NCBI RefSeq assembly: GCF_000516985.1
Contig: NW_006917100.1
Coordinates: 1,353,490 to 1,417,489 of the forward strand
Direction: 5' to 3'
Length of the DNA: 64,000 nt
Origin: Pestalotiopsis fici W106-1
Lineage: Eukaryota; Ascomycota; Sordariomycetes; Amphisphaeriales; Sporocadaceae
The notes under the pieces were generated by a model that searched no databases, was not told where the DNA came from, and saw only the letters and a list, made by a program, of their open reading frames with translations. Shown in pieces: positions 43,901 through 53,518 of this stretch (within the stretch, counting starts at the first letter, position 1; the number at the start of each line of letters is the position of its first letter). The position numbers and the translations under genes were made by a program.

Positions 43901-46900
43901 GACATCGCAAGACCCTCTCCTGAAGACTGGCAACGTTGATGACTTCTTGGATATTGTTATCCGACAGCGTTTCCGCAATGCCACAGACCGGCAGCACGTC
44001 AACGAACTATTCACAGACGCATTTGACTCGGTGCCAAAAGATCACCAGCTGTTCCACACCCGGACTGCTCAGGTAGTGCAGATTGGACTAGCACTCATTC
44101 AACGAGATCAGCTCATCCAGCCGACTCCATTCCCCTGCATCGATCCTGTCAGTCGATTGGCCGAGATCGAATCGGTTCTGATCTGCATCAAGCAGAACCT
44201 GCCTTGTATTCTTGCAGGTCCTTCTGGTAGTGGCAAGTCGGCTCTATTGCAGCACGTTGCGGCTTTGTCTGGTAAGGCTCTTGTGACCTTCCCGATGAAT
44301 GCCGATATCGATACGATGGATCTGGTTGGAGGCTTTGAACAGCGTGACCCTCTACGCGAGGTCAATGTTGCCCTCCAAGAGCTGAGCCAAACCCTTCACA
44401 AGTCTATTTTGCAGGGTCTGCCTCAAGCCGCTCCCAAGTATGCTGTTGATCTACTAGGTGCGCTCGAGGATGTCGACGCCCAAAACGGTGATAACTCGAG
44501 GCTCGTATCCTTGATCCAAGGACTGCAGAGTCAGATTTCTGCAGACTCTCACTTAGCCACACTTTTAACCCGCGCGCAGTCACTATTGCTGAGACCAACC
44601 GGTATCCGCGATCCTACATTCGAGTGGCTGGATGGCATCATCGTGCATGCCTTGCAAAAAGGACAGTGGCTCGTTCTTGATAATGCCAATCTCTGTAGCG
44701 CATCGGTGCTTGACAGACTCAACGGATTGCTCGAGCCTAACGGCTGTTTGATTATCAATGAGCACTGTGGACCAAATGGAGAACCGAGAATCATCAACCC
44801 TCATCCCGACTTTAGGGTATTCCTGACCATGGACCCACGCTACGGAGAGCTTTCCAGAGCCATGCGCAATCGTGCTATCGAGATCCATCTAGACCATAAT
44901 GGCGCGAGCAGACCTACCTACCAACAGAAGATGGCACAAGTAGAGTCAAGCCTCTCGAGATTCGAATTACTGAATGCGGCTATCTCTGTTGACGCAACCG
45001 ACAATTCCACCATAGCACCTTTCGCTGCTGACAACTTGAGTCTCTCGGACTTGCCTGCGCTTGCCAGATACTGGAGTAATTTTGGAAGTCCGGCAGTCAA
45101 CAGTAGCCCGCAAGAACAACTGGACCAGAGCGCATCGAGCACACAGGACCATGCACTCGGCTCGCTCATGTCCTTTACCAAGTCTGCTACTGGTACAACC
45201 ACGACGATGTGTAATGCTTTGCAGGTGGTATACGGGCAATTGTCTGACCATGTATACCCTGGCTTTGGTGATGTGCAGCCGATTCACTCATTGCACAATG
45301 CTGTCGTTCAACCTTTACTGGCCGGTCAAGACCTTGGTATGCCGACCTGGCTAGCGATTTGTTACGAGATTTACGCGGACATCCTCAAAGCACGATCCTC
45401 GATGACAAGTGAACTGGACAAGGTTTACAGCGAAGGTCTCAGTCTTTCTTCTCACAACCGATTCCAACGCTCTTGCAGAGCTGGTCAGGTGCCTGACTTC
45501 GCAAAGGACTCCACGGCTGAGGCAGCCAAGTTTCTCGAAGGTACTCTTGGTGCACTAGAGACCTACCTGCAGAATCAACTCACAACCCCAGGCGACTTTA
45601 CAGAGCGGAAGCACTTTTTGAAGAACTTGATGCACTTTTGGTGGCGTACCTTCGCGCAGCTGTCTGGCAACGTCACGTCTTACTTTGATGAGGCGGCCTT
45701 CCAAGCTCATCTACGGATTGGCACAGAATCTTTGACAAGATATATCGCAGAAGATGCTCATGATGTCGTGACCCGGGAACTTGGGTCGTACATTTTGAAA
45801 GGTCTCACTGAAAGTTTTCTTGCAGGCTTCAGGTTGAGCACGGGATTGAGTATCGAGTCATTGTGGACCAGATTCAGGCCAATGTCCATCGCCAATCACC
45901 ATCTTTCGGAGATGATATACACCTTGGAATCTTTTGCACCCCAATTCGATCGTCTGAAATGGGACAATAGGGCATCTGTGCTCGAGCTCGCCCAGGTCAT
46001 CACATCCTTAACGAACACGTACAAATTGATTCGAGAAGATGTTCCCCAGGGCGACGATATCATCAAAACTGTTCGTGAGCAGCTCGAGAAACTGGCTTCC
46101 GAGACTGAGAGCCATCTTGCCACCCGACCTTTCATGGCCGGTGAATTCGAGTATCTGCGCCAAGTAATCACTCTCGAATCAATGGCACGCCAAAAAGCTA
46201 TCAACACCCATGTTGATGAGGCGCTTGTCCTTTCGGATCTTCCTATCCTCACTCAATTGCAGCTTCTGAGCAGCACGCCCTCATCGCAGGCCCTCCAATA
46301 TGCTGGCTACCTGATGCAACCCAGAACACTCAAATATTTGAGCGAAGACAATGAATCGTCGCCTGTGTATGCTTGGTCGGAAAGCTTGTCAACTCGCCTA
46401 GTCTCAAGACTTGAATCCAGCGGCTCTATCAAGCTTCAAGCTATGCACATGTTGGATGTTGAGTTGCCTGCTCTTGCAAAGAAGATCGCACAAAATTCTG
46501 AAGCTATCACGGATGACCCACTCCGTAAATTGGGCGATGGCCTTCGTGTACTTCTTAACAACCTCATTGAAGCGCTTGGTGCCGACTTCAGCGTCGAGTT
46601 CAGTCAAGTCAGAGACGCAATTGCAAACAGCGCTTCAAAAGCATGTGTCAAGCTCACGAACTCCGGATTGCAGTACAACCTGGGTTTTACTCCACAATTC
46701 TCGACAAAGATTCCTGTGCACCTTGCCCAAATAACCCTTCAGCATCTGGTTCCAGCCATCATCTCGATGTGGGCTGCAAATGAAGACGCCCAAGCGAGGC
46801 AAGCGTATCTGGCCAATGCATGGATTCATTTCAGTGTTTGTACCATCAAACTCTTCATCCCGGACAAGATCTACGATCCTCAACTGAAGCCTCTTGTTGA

Positions 46901-49900
46901 AGCTCAAAGCTACGAGGAGAGGCTTCAACTTCTGTCGGAGCAGCTAGCGTCTCTTGAAAAGTTCTCGAGCTTCCTTACTGGCCAATCGACGAACCTTCGG
47001 AGTAGACTGGTGCAGGATGAGATTGTCCACCTTGGTACAAAACCTCAGTTGCTGGACCCAGTCTACCGATCGACGGGCGGTCTACGTGGCGATGATCTGC
47101 GGGAGCTACAGGGCCATTTCAATAACATTCTGAAGGCTGTCCTTGATACAGACATCCCAGCAGTACTGGCGCGTCATTGCCTTGGTGACGAGGATGCAAC
47201 CCTGCAGCTTCAGGTCGTTCAGCAGAATGTTGCTGCACTTCTTCATAGGATGAGCTGGAGAAAGAACAGCGAATATGAAGACCTCCGCGCTCCAGCATTG
47301 AATATTGTGCACTGCCTCGAGATTGGACTTTCCCTTTCCGACGGGGCTCTCATACAAGTTGCCTCTAAGAAGCCGTTATCAAGTCATCTTGTAGGACTAG
47401 TGCCATTCATGGGCGGCACACCTGACAACAGCCCACTCAATGGCAGTACCGTTGACGAAATGTGTCTGCTATCCTACATTTCCGCAGCTGTCTCAGTCGA
47501 AAGTACCGAAGGTCTGGATGCGAGCATGCGCGAGATCCTCTTCCGCGCCATCAACTCCTTCTATGACAGCTGGAGCCAGAAGCTCGAGGCCGACCGGAAG
47601 GCTGAGGAGCAAAAGAAGAGCATGTACCGCTATCGCGATGGCTATGACGAGCAGGAAGCCAAGGAGCTGGAAGACTTCCAGGAACTCTTCCCCGACTATG
47701 ACCAAGCCCAAGATTCATCGCAACCATTGAAGATCAGCGACGCTCGCGCTTTGGCTATCGAGCTAGCGCAAGTGCACAAGCGAATCTTTATTGCCCCACG
47801 TCCACCCAAGGAGAGCATACAAGATCTCAGCAAGCTCGCCATTCGCAAATTCAGTGCAGCAGCCGAGAAGCAAGCCTCTGACCGTACCTTGCTTCCCGCG
47901 GCCCTCTTGGCCTTGGACGACAAGCTGGAGGCCTTCAGGTCGACTCCAATGTCAACAAGTTACAACTTCTACGTCGACCCGAACCTCCCTGAGGCTCGAA
48001 AGCTCGTCAAACTGGCAAATGAGACCAGGGCACGTTTCCGTCAATTGCAACAGGTCGATGAGATCGGCCATATGCAGCCTCTAGTTGATGTCATTGGCGC
48101 ATGTGACGCCCTGCTCGATCTATCTCACACGGAACCATTGGCGAAAGTCATCACTTTGCTCGAGAAGCTACATGGACACGTTTATGAATGGCAGCATGGT
48201 GGCTGGGCGCCGAAGATTTATGGCGCCTTGACTATCTACAACAACTTGACAGACATGATTGTCTCGTGGCGACGACTTGAGCTCTCCACCTGGAGCAACC
48301 TATTTGACATGGAGGCTAAGAAGTGTGAAGATGATGCCAACTCCTGGTGGTTCATCGCATATCAGGCAGTCATTGCTGGACCCATGGTACTGGCCCATTC
48401 CGGGGCTGACATGTCTGCCCACGCTACAGAGTTGCTGAAGAATCTAGAGGCGTACTTCTCCACTGCTGTCGTTGGCCAATTTGTGGCTCGTTTGGCTTTA
48501 CTCAGACAGCTGTTTGAACAGCTTAAGCTCCTCGTAGTCGACTGGCCTGCCATGTCGATCATTCGCGATGCCGTCTCCAATTTCATCAGCTACTACGCGC
48601 ATTTCGAGAAGCTTGCCGAAGAGACCATTGTTAAGGGACGAGCACCCATTGAGAGACAGATGAAGGATGTACTTCTTCTAGCGAGCTGGAAAGACACCAA
48701 CATTGTTGCCCTTCGCGAAAGTGCACGCAAATCTCATCAGAAGCTCTTCAGAATCGTGCGCAAATTCCGCGATGTCCTCGGACAACCGATGCAAGCAATC
48801 ATCGGCACTGGTCTTCCAGATGAGCCTCAAGACGGCTCCCCTATGTCTGCAATAAGCCTCGGTGAAGCTCCCAATGTCAATGACATGGCATTGCGCGTTT
48901 GTGAAGACGTCGTTCCTGAGTGGCAGACCGCGTACAAGAGACTGGCAAATGTGTCCAAGACTGTGCGCATTATGACGAAAATGGCACAGCTTCCATCGTC
49001 TAGTGTTGATGCTTCCGAGGTCGTCTCCGCCTTCTTGTCGGACCTGGAGACCTCGGCCACGGAGTTGCGCAAGGAGACGCCGCCATTTCTGACTGATGAG
49101 AACAAGGATTTGGTGAAGCACCTTAAATCTAGAAAGAGAAAGCTCTTTGCAGAGACCCTCCGAAGTGTCCGGGACATGGGATTCCGATACAACCTGGGTA
49201 CCGATGTTCTGGCCCAGCAAGAATCTCTATCTGTAGTGCTCTCAACCACGCCCCCGGACTCTGCTTTCCAATCGGAACTTGAGAAGAGCACAAGTGCAGA
49301 ATATTACTTCCACAAGATGCTTGACCTTGCACCACGTTTCCGAAGCGCTGCCCAAACTCATAATGAGGATCTCACTGGCGCTGAAGTCACCAGAAGTATT
49401 GGATACCTGGAAAGCATGATGCAGAGCATTCTAAATCAACGTCGCAACCTAGCTACTACTGGCCGCGACTTTGGCGAGTTCGTGAAGCAAGCAGCCAAGC
49501 TCTCGGCATTTACAAATGCCCAATCGGCCACCAGTATCTCCAGAGAGTCGACGCGCAGTAATTCAAGCAAAATTCTGGCTTGGATCACGGCGCTCCTCTC
49601 ATTCGGTGTCGACCTTGTCCGGCTTCACGGAAAATTCAGTTCTTCTGACAACACTCCACTAGTTGAATTGCTCAAGTCGTACCTAGGGCGATTACACGAT
49701 TTGAAGAAAAACTGGAAGAACAACATGCTTCCTCCTGGACTTGTCACTACGGATCAGCGCCTCGTTGAGAATCAACTAATGGAAATTCTGGAGCAACTCG
49801 CCACAGACTTGCAGGTACACGGCGAAGCTCGTCCTGACCTTGCCTTTATCCTGGAGCAAATTCTTCTCTGGACGACCATTGACGTTCAAAATATTGACAC

Positions 49901-52900
49901 TATCAACGCTGATCAGGTTGCCCCCTCCAAGCTACTCGCCTCTTTCAAGCAACTCACTGACAGTATCCTCGTCGCCATTGAGCGCTACAACAAAGCATTC
50001 GCCGATGTGCCTACCTCGAGCGACCAAGCGGGGTGGCTTATTCAATACGACAATGCCATGTCTGTTTCTCTCCGGGCTCTTCATATACCCAAGATCATCG
50101 AAAGCCTCCAGGCAACGATGACTGCCATCTCTGGTGCTGAGATTGATGACAAGAGAGTTGGAGAATTAGCTGCTAGTCTCTCGGCCGTGGCTTCTCCCAT
50201 CATCCAACGCTATTGGAGCATTTGCCAGCACGCTCTTTCGGTCTACAGACATTTCCACAAAGACGTCACACAGATGGCCTTCAGCCTCAGCAAGACGTTT
50301 GTTCAGTTGGCTGGGCAAGGTTTCTGTACTCCCCAGGAGAAGTCGGACGAGACGTCTGGTGAAAGCGGCAAGTTGGAAAGTGGTACAGGACTGGGCGAGG
50401 GTGAGGGCGCCGAGGATATCAGCAAGGATATCCAGCCCGATGAGGACCTCTCTGAACTCGCCCAGGAGAAGAACAAGGAGTCGAAAGATGGCGAGATTGA
50501 AGATGAGAAGGATGCCGTTGACATGGCTGACGAAGAAATGGAAGGTGAACTTGGAAGCGTCGCTGATGAGGACGAGGATGACAAGGGCTCCAAGTCTGGC
50601 GATGAGGAGGATGGCGAGAATGATATGGACGAAGAGTCGGGCGATGTCGATGACCTGGACCCCAATGCGGTAGACGAGAAGATGTGGGATGGTGAGAATG
50701 AGGAAGATGCCGAGAAGGATCAACAGGGCGACAAGCCTAAGGGTCAGCAAAAGCAGGATGAGCAAATGGCTGCCGATCAAAATACGGACGACAAGGATGC
50801 TCAAAATGAAGATGGTGACCAGCAAGGTGAGGAGGAAGAGAACGATGAGCTTGGTGCAGAACAAGACGAGGATGTTCAGTTCGACGACATGAACCGACAA
50901 GACCAAAATGTCGAGGAACAGGAGACCTTGGCGTTACCCGACGATATGAACATTGACGGCAATGATGACGATGACTTGTCATCAATCAGTGACGATAATT
51001 TGGACGAACTATCGGATGCCGAAGAACAGGATACCAATGAGCAGGGCGAGATTAGCGACAATGAGAGTGAAAAGGGAGATGGAGACGAAGGCACCATGAA
51101 TGTTCCTACGGAAGAGGAAAAGGATGATGCTGAGATGGAAGAGCAGCAAAATGAGGAGGCGAACATCCAGGAGGATGAAGAAATGGAAGCCGACCCCGAG
51201 CTTGACGATCAAGAGAAAACCGAGGACCAAATTAAGAACGAAACGGACCCCAGTCAGGCCGATGTCGCGCCAAGTGATGTTCGCAGCGGCGGTCAAGACC
51301 AGAACGCCGATCAAACAGAGGAACAAGAGCAGGATAGTGCCCAGGAAAATGCTGCTGAACGAGAAGGAGGCGAGATGGGAGAAAGTGCAGCTGACCAAGA
51401 CACCTCTGCTGGAAACAAGGGCAACGTCTCACAAGCTCAAGAACAGGCTGCTGATGGAGAGATGGATGACGCCAAGGACTCATCCAACGATCAGCCTTTC
51501 AAAGCTCTGGGCGACGCTCTTGAGAAGTTCTATCGCCAACAGCGCGACATCAAAGAGGCAAAGAAGGAGGAGACTCAACCGCAACAGGATATCAAGGCCG
51601 ATGCGAGCGAGCAGGAAATGGCTTCGCGGGAGTTCCAGCACCTCGAGAATGACGAGTCGGCAGCCGATGCGCAGGCTGTCGGAACGGCCACGGAAGATGA
51701 AGCACGCCCCTTTGACGATGCCATGGCCATTGATGACGAGACACAAGCTCAAGACAATCACATCCAGCCCGAGGATAAGGATGAACTTGGTGAGGACACG
51801 GCCGAGACCGAAAAGATGGACACCTCGGAGCCCCTTGAATCAGCTTCCAAGCAAGATACCAAGCCAGACGAGCCGCGCACTGGTGTCTCGACTCGACAAG
51901 GCGCATACGACCGCGAAGAGACCCCGCCCATGGAAGGAGTAGAACGCGAAATTCAAGACGAAGAGGAAGACGTGGAAGAGACATCTGTTCAGCTCGAGTC
52001 TACACATTTGTCAGCACCAGCTTTTGAGCTGAGAGACTTTGAGGAGTCCATGCAGCAGTGGACCAGTTTCCAGTCAAAGACAAACCCACTGTCTCTCTCG
52101 CTCACCTCCCAGCTTCGCCTCATTCTTACGCCATCGCAATCCACCAAGCTCTCTGGCTCGTACCGTACGGGTAAACGTCTCAACATCAAGCGTATCATTC
52201 CCTACATCGCTTCGAGCTACAAGCGAGACAAGATTTGGATGCGCCGCGCTATCCCTACCAAGAGATCGTACCAGATTCTGCTCTGCGTTGATGACAGTAA
52301 ATCCATGGGCGAGTCATCATCAGGCACCTTGGCTCTCGAGTCCCTAGTCATGGTTTCACGAGCGCTTACCATGCTCGAGGTTGGCCAGGTCGGTGTCCTC
52401 GGCTTCGGTGCAAACACATTCATGGCTCATGAGTTCACCGAGCCTTTTGCATCCCACGATGCTGGCGCCAAAGTGCTACAGAAATTCAGCTTTGACCAAG
52501 ATCATACGGACATCAGTTTGTTGATTCGTCAAACGATTGCGCGCTTCCGCGCCGCACGTCTACAAAACCCAGGTCGTGGTTCCGAGGACCTGTGGCAGCT
52601 CGCCCTCATTCTGTCTGATGGTCTCACGCCATCGGACAAGCACGACGAGATCCGTCGCCTTTTGCGAGAGGCACATGAAGAGAGGATCATGATTGTCTTC
52701 ATTGTCATGGACGACACTACGACACACAAGCGCGACAGTGTTCTCAACCTGCGCAAGGTGCAATTCATCAAGGACGATCTCGGCCACACTACGGGCGAGA
52801 TGCGCATGGAGTATTACCTCGACAGCTTCCCGTTCCGCTACTACCTTATTGTACATAATCTGGAGGACCTCCCGGGCGCCTTGGCAGGCCTTCTCAGGAG

Positions 52901-52925
52901 TTGGTTTGCCGAAGTCAATGCTTGA
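37911..52925 (+). CDS. MDN1: Midasin, giant dynein-like AAA+ ATPase of 60S ribosome assembly
   Basis: Midasin (Rea1) pulls assembly factors such as Ytm1 and Rsa4 off pre-60S particles in the nucleolus and nucleoplasm. A single 15,015-nt exon encodes 5004 aa, close to the usual 4900-5000. Six AAA+ P-loops follow in order: GLPGSGKT (residue 331), GETGIGKT (661), GPTSSGKT (1111), GETGCGKT (1413), GSPGVGKT (1793) and GPSGSGKS (2103). Walker B-type segments such as WVLLDEINLAS and WVLLDEMNLAS recur. A long helical linker extends to about 4140. The Asp/Glu-rich region covers about 4145-4690. The C-terminal MIDAS domain contains the metal motif DDSKSM (near 4790), used to bind UBL domains of Rsa4 and Ytm1. 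No frameshift or in-frame stop occurs. The ATG at 37911 fits the start of fungal homologues. Confidence 0.98.
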   Translation: MATIDVSSHRRHLLADEQLLTNLPVELSQVIRNYAATNFMDAVAAAALLPQASNQIFAYFEDVFADICARWLLAPQNRAQSDEVISAFARILPFAPYLSVFLEKYLRETSDPGESDLQRLRIISLDTPQILNLPSQTLEPILIALWRLLSFDKRTFSKLVQPSQIQVLFEHDKQPVRYLAIRVFCQLLSASDAKLEVLISKYIATDNVLAYDYESQAEALRTSEERGTSLIGDFDGQRVDYTFLSLHEQKRASAIENLRRELKDTIHNAPTENFPLQSLTPLVVPYGATLLPRPRGAPGSSSSLVHSSTTLANLESLSRTLQKSGPVLLHGLPGSGKTSVVNELARELGMDSTMVTLHLNEQTDAKMLIGLYSTDSKPGSFSWRPGVLTTAVREGRWVLIEDLDRAPNEVMSTLLPLVERGELLIPSRGETIIAPSSFRLFATVRTTRGMHDQESLPTLLGQRFWHAVSIKMPVSSELQEIIIGTFPLLHKYSPDVISVYNRLASLPSRSVAGRGVSDRSITPRDLLKWCRRLNDLLVAAGCTTGEEPISETTRDWIFLEAVDCFCGSIPNPDVRATLVSSIAQQMHLPPRRVEHYLHAYVPHLEETQTSLRVGRTALSRKMGGNRISKPKKTFASTSHAKRLLEQIAVAVKLREPALLVGETGIGKTTVVQQLADVLGHKLVAVNLSQQSEVGDLLGGFKPVNVRTLAVPLKEEFEDLFSSTGISADKNQKYLESIGKCIAKGQWTKVSKLWREAPKMFRKILAELENRAKQAVAEESEDRPSVKRRKTGSKLQSLRDLQSRWDAFDKNLDQFDVQISGGSGSFAFAFIEGNIVKAARNGDWVLLDEINLASPDTLESIADLLASGPNDEPSILLSETGEIERVKAHPDFRIFGAMNPATDIGKRDLPLGLRSRFTELYVSSPDRDLKDLLTIIKAYLKGNSSKDEQAADDIARLYLKTKELAEQKKLVDGANEVPHFSLRTLTRVLSYVNDIAPFYGLRRALYEGFSMGFLTLLSRDSEDLLTPEIRRHLLDKRGNAKSILSQPPKHPNDGKQYVRFQNNDKDRHYWLLQGVETPRERKDYIITKSIERNLLNLVRATSTRRFPVLIQGPTSSGKTSMIEFLANFSGNKFVRINNHEHTDLQEYLGTYVSGADGKLRFQEGLLVQALREGHWIVLDELNLAPTDVLEALNRLLDDNRELLIPETQEVVRPHENFMLFATQNPPGLYGGRKVLSRAFRNRFLELHFDDIPENELQTILEKRSIHTAPSDCKRIVEVYKELARLRQSSRLFENKDSFATLRDLFRWALRGAAIRTPTVPGALPREEIANHGFMLLAERVRDEEERVAVKEVIDKVFKVKIDPEKLYDVNTSPYLAQLKSKENSQGVVWTNAMRRLYVLVAQALENSEPVLLVGETGCGKTTVCQLLAEALGKELHIVNAHQNTETGDLIGSQRPVRNRGAVLEALHQDLVKAFALLGQAVDGEVDQLLPLYHAIDAAQAAQIPEQLQQKIHVNEVKSKALFEWSDGSLVQAMRSGQFFLLDEISLADDSVLERLNSVLEPSRTLLLAEKGIDNSFVKAADDFKFFATMNPGGDFGKKELSPALRNRFTEIWVPPLSGDEDVLQIVKSKLKPEFQEAAPVIVGFSYWFGQAYRSTAASAFSIRDILVWVKFINESTHISPAAAVIHGAATVFIDTLGANPSALIALDPRSMDSQRQQCLDRLSELIGTNATSIYRAPLDLVVEKEQLRIGDFVISRAANESFETGFALHAPTTKLNAMRVIRALQVHKPILLEGSPGVGKTTLVSALAKACGQPLTRINLSDQTDLMDLFGTDVPVEGAEAGNFAWRDAPFLRAMQNGEWVLLDEMNLASQSVLEGLNACLDHRGEVYISELDQTFKRHPNFRLFAAQNPHHQGGGRKGLPSSFVNRFIVVYADVFSEDDLLLIAQHNFPSAPAETVKNLIRFISKLDEKVVVERAFGAQGAPWEFNLRDTLRWLHLLTSQDPLLKTGNVDDFLDIVIRQRFRNATDRQHVNELFTDAFDSVPKDHQLFHTRTAQVVQIGLALIQRDQLIQPTPFPCIDPVSRLAEIESVLICIKQNLPCILAGPSGSGKSALLQHVAALSGKALVTFPMNADIDTMDLVGGFEQRDPLREVNVALQELSQTLHKSILQGLPQAAPKYAVDLLGALEDVDAQNGDNSRLVSLIQGLQSQISADSHLATLLTRAQSLLLRPTGIRDPTFEWLDGIIVHALQKGQWLVLDNANLCSASVLDRLNGLLEPNGCLIINEHCGPNGEPRIINPHPDFRVFLTMDPRYGELSRAMRNRAIEIHLDHNGASRPTYQQKMAQVESSLSRFELLNAAISVDATDNSTIAPFAADNLSLSDLPALARYWSNFGSPAVNSSPQEQLDQSASSTQDHALGSLMSFTKSATGTTTTMCNALQVVYGQLSDHVYPGFGDVQPIHSLHNAVVQPLLAGQDLGMPTWLAICYEIYADILKARSSMTSELDKVYSEGLSLSSHNRFQRSCRAGQVPDFAKDSTAEAAKFLEGTLGALETYLQNQLTTPGDFTERKHFLKNLMHFWWRTFAQLSGNVTSYFDEAAFQAHLRIGTESLTRYIAEDAHDVVTRELGSYILKGLTESFLAGFRLSTGLSIESLWTRFRPMSIANHHLSEMIYTLESFAPQFDRLKWDNRASVLELAQVITSLTNTYKLIREDVPQGDDIIKTVREQLEKLASETESHLATRPFMAGEFEYLRQVITLESMARQKAINTHVDEALVLSDLPILTQLQLLSSTPSSQALQYAGYLMQPRTLKYLSEDNESSPVYAWSESLSTRLVSRLESSGSIKLQAMHMLDVELPALAKKIAQNSEAITDDPLRKLGDGLRVLLNNLIEALGADFSVEFSQVRDAIANSASKACVKLTNSGLQYNLGFTPQFSTKIPVHLAQITLQHLVPAIISMWAANEDAQARQAYLANAWIHFSVCTIKLFIPDKIYDPQLKPLVEAQSYEERLQLLSEQLASLEKFSSFLTGQSTNLRSRLVQDEIVHLGTKPQLLDPVYRSTGGLRGDDLRELQGHFNNILKAVLDTDIPAVLARHCLGDEDATLQLQVVQQNVAALLHRMSWRKNSEYEDLRAPALNIVHCLEIGLSLSDGALIQVASKKPLSSHLVGLVPFMGGTPDNSPLNGSTVDEMCLLSYISAAVSVESTEGLDASMREILFRAINSFYDSWSQKLEADRKAEEQKKSMYRYRDGYDEQEAKELEDFQELFPDYDQAQDSSQPLKISDARALAIELAQVHKRIFIAPRPPKESIQDLSKLAIRKFSAAAEKQASDRTLLPAALLALDDKLEAFRSTPMSTSYNFYVDPNLPEARKLVKLANETRARFRQLQQVDEIGHMQPLVDVIGACDALLDLSHTEPLAKVITLLEKLHGHVYEWQHGGWAPKIYGALTIYNNLTDMIVSWRRLELSTWSNLFDMEAKKCEDDANSWWFIAYQAVIAGPMVLAHSGADMSAHATELLKNLEAYFSTAVVGQFVARLALLRQLFEQLKLLVVDWPAMSIIRDAVSNFISYYAHFEKLAEETIVKGRAPIERQMKDVLLLASWKDTNIVALRESARKSHQKLFRIVRKFRDVLGQPMQAIIGTGLPDEPQDGSPMSAISLGEAPNVNDMALRVCEDVVPEWQTAYKRLANVSKTVRIMTKMAQLPSSSVDASEVVSAFLSDLETSATELRKETPPFLTDENKDLVKHLKSRKRKLFAETLRSVRDMGFRYNLGTDVLAQQESLSVVLSTTPPDSAFQSELEKSTSAEYYFHKMLDLAPRFRSAAQTHNEDLTGAEVTRSIGYLESMMQSILNQRRNLATTGRDFGEFVKQAAKLSAFTNAQSATSISRESTRSNSSKILAWITALLSFGVDLVRLHGKFSSSDNTPLVELLKSYLGRLHDLKKNWKNNMLPPGLVTTDQRLVENQLMEILEQLATDLQVHGEARPDLAFILEQILLWTTIDVQNIDTINADQVAPSKLLASFKQLTDSILVAIERYNKAFADVPTSSDQAGWLIQYDNAMSVSLRALHIPKIIESLQATMTAISGAEIDDKRVGELAASLSAVASPIIQRYWSICQHALSVYRHFHKDVTQMAFSLSKTFVQLAGQGFCTPQEKSDETSGESGKLESGTGLGEGEGAEDISKDIQPDEDLSELAQEKNKESKDGEIEDEKDAVDMADEEMEGELGSVADEDEDDKGSKSGDEEDGENDMDEESGDVDDLDPNAVDEKMWDGENEEDAEKDQQGDKPKGQQKQDEQMAADQNTDDKDAQNEDGDQQGEEEENDELGAEQDEDVQFDDMNRQDQNVEEQETLALPDDMNIDGNDDDDLSSISDDNLDELSDAEEQDTNEQGEISDNESEKGDGDEGTMNVPTEEEKDDAEMEEQQNEEANIQEDEEMEADPELDDQEKTEDQIKNETDPSQADVAPSDVRSGGQDQNADQTEEQEQDSAQENAAEREGGEMGESAADQDTSAGNKGNVSQAQEQAADGEMDDAKDSSNDQPFKALGDALEKFYRQQRDIKEAKKEETQPQQDIKADASEQEMASREFQHLENDESAADAQAVGTATEDEARPFDDAMAIDDETQAQDNHIQPEDKDELGEDTAETEKMDTSEPLESASKQDTKPDEPRTGVSTRQGAYDREETPPMEGVEREIQDEEEDVEETSVQLESTHLSAPAFELRDFEESMQQWTSFQSKTNPLSLSLTSQLRLILTPSQSTKLSGSYRTGKRLNIKRIIPYIASSYKRDKIWMRRAIPTKRSYQILLCVDDSKSMGESSSGTLALESLVMVSRALTMLEVGQVGVLGFGANTFMAHEFTEPFASHDAGAKVLQKFSFDQDHTDISLLIRQTIARFRAARLQNPGRGSEDLWQLALILSDGLTPSDKHDEIRRLLREAHEERIMIVFIVMDDTTTHKRDSVLNLRKVQFIKDDLGHTTGEMRMEYYLDSFPFRYYLIVHNLEDLPGALAGLLRSWFAEVNA
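50341..51980 (+). repeat. Acidic low-complexity region of midasin
   Basis: About 1.6 kb of GAN/GAY-rich codons encodes the Asp/Glu/Gln-rich flexible segment between the helical linker and the MIDAS domain. It produces long spurious frames on both strands, such as one of 280 codons at 51100-51942. Confidence 0.85.
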
Positions 52926-53518
52926 ATGGGCGATTAGTAGAGATATCCCAGCCTCTGAAATTGGGTAGAAGTTATGCCAATTTCATCATTTTCGTGGCGT
53001 TTGGAGTGTATGGTAGTAGTTTTTTTTTTTTTTCCCCATATGCATGTAGAATGTCAAAAGATTGACCGCAGGGTCGCACGAATATTTTCGTTGTTTTTGG
53101 GTCATGTTCCATCTCATCTTGTCTCAAAGCTTCGTCTTGAGATTTCAGTGTCAACTTCATAAGCAAGTATTTCAATTAGTGAGACTCTATTTTTAGACAA
53201 GACTTGACTTTTAACAAAAAAAATAAAAAAAAAAAAATTAAATAAATAAAAAAATAAGCCCTGTCTTAGCCAAGGCTTCCCGGCTAGAGCGGGTCATATT
53301 CCGCGATACCCGGACCCGGCTCCGGCCCCGCTGAGGCGCCGTTCTGATCCTCATGTGTGTAAATGCACAGCTTGTGGGGCACAGGGTATGATCGAACCTA
53401 CACATTTTGTGCCTCGGTATCTACACTTGTGAGCTTGCGCAAGCGAGAGAAGAAAAGCAAGAAGATAAGAATAAAGAAAGAATATTCAGAAAAAAAGAAG
53501 AAGAAGACCACAAAAATC
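52926..53518. other. Intergenic between MDN1 and nitronate monooxygenase, with homopolymer tracts
   Basis: It contains T14 (53020-53033), an A/T-rich run (53215-53257) and then an abrupt GC-rich block (53258-53345, CCGGACCCGG.. type). The reading frame of the next gene is open from an ATG at 53363, but that segment is Lys-rich, low-complexity and probably leader. Confidence 0.45.
53215..53257. repeat. A/T-rich low-complexity tract
   Basis: About 43 nt of almost only A with scattered T follows a T14 run 180 nt upstream and ends at a sharp switch to GC-rich sequence. It may simply be a slippage-prone terminator region. Confidence 0.7.

Noticed and set aside
50166..51942. Long frames on both strands over the midasin acidic region
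   Set aside because: These mirror the repetitive GAN codons encoding Asp and Glu and are hydrophobic or Arg/Lys-rich artefacts.
53376..53420. Minus-strand GGTTCGATCAT, a possible tRNA B box
   Set aside because: No acceptor, D or anticodon stems can be formed around it.
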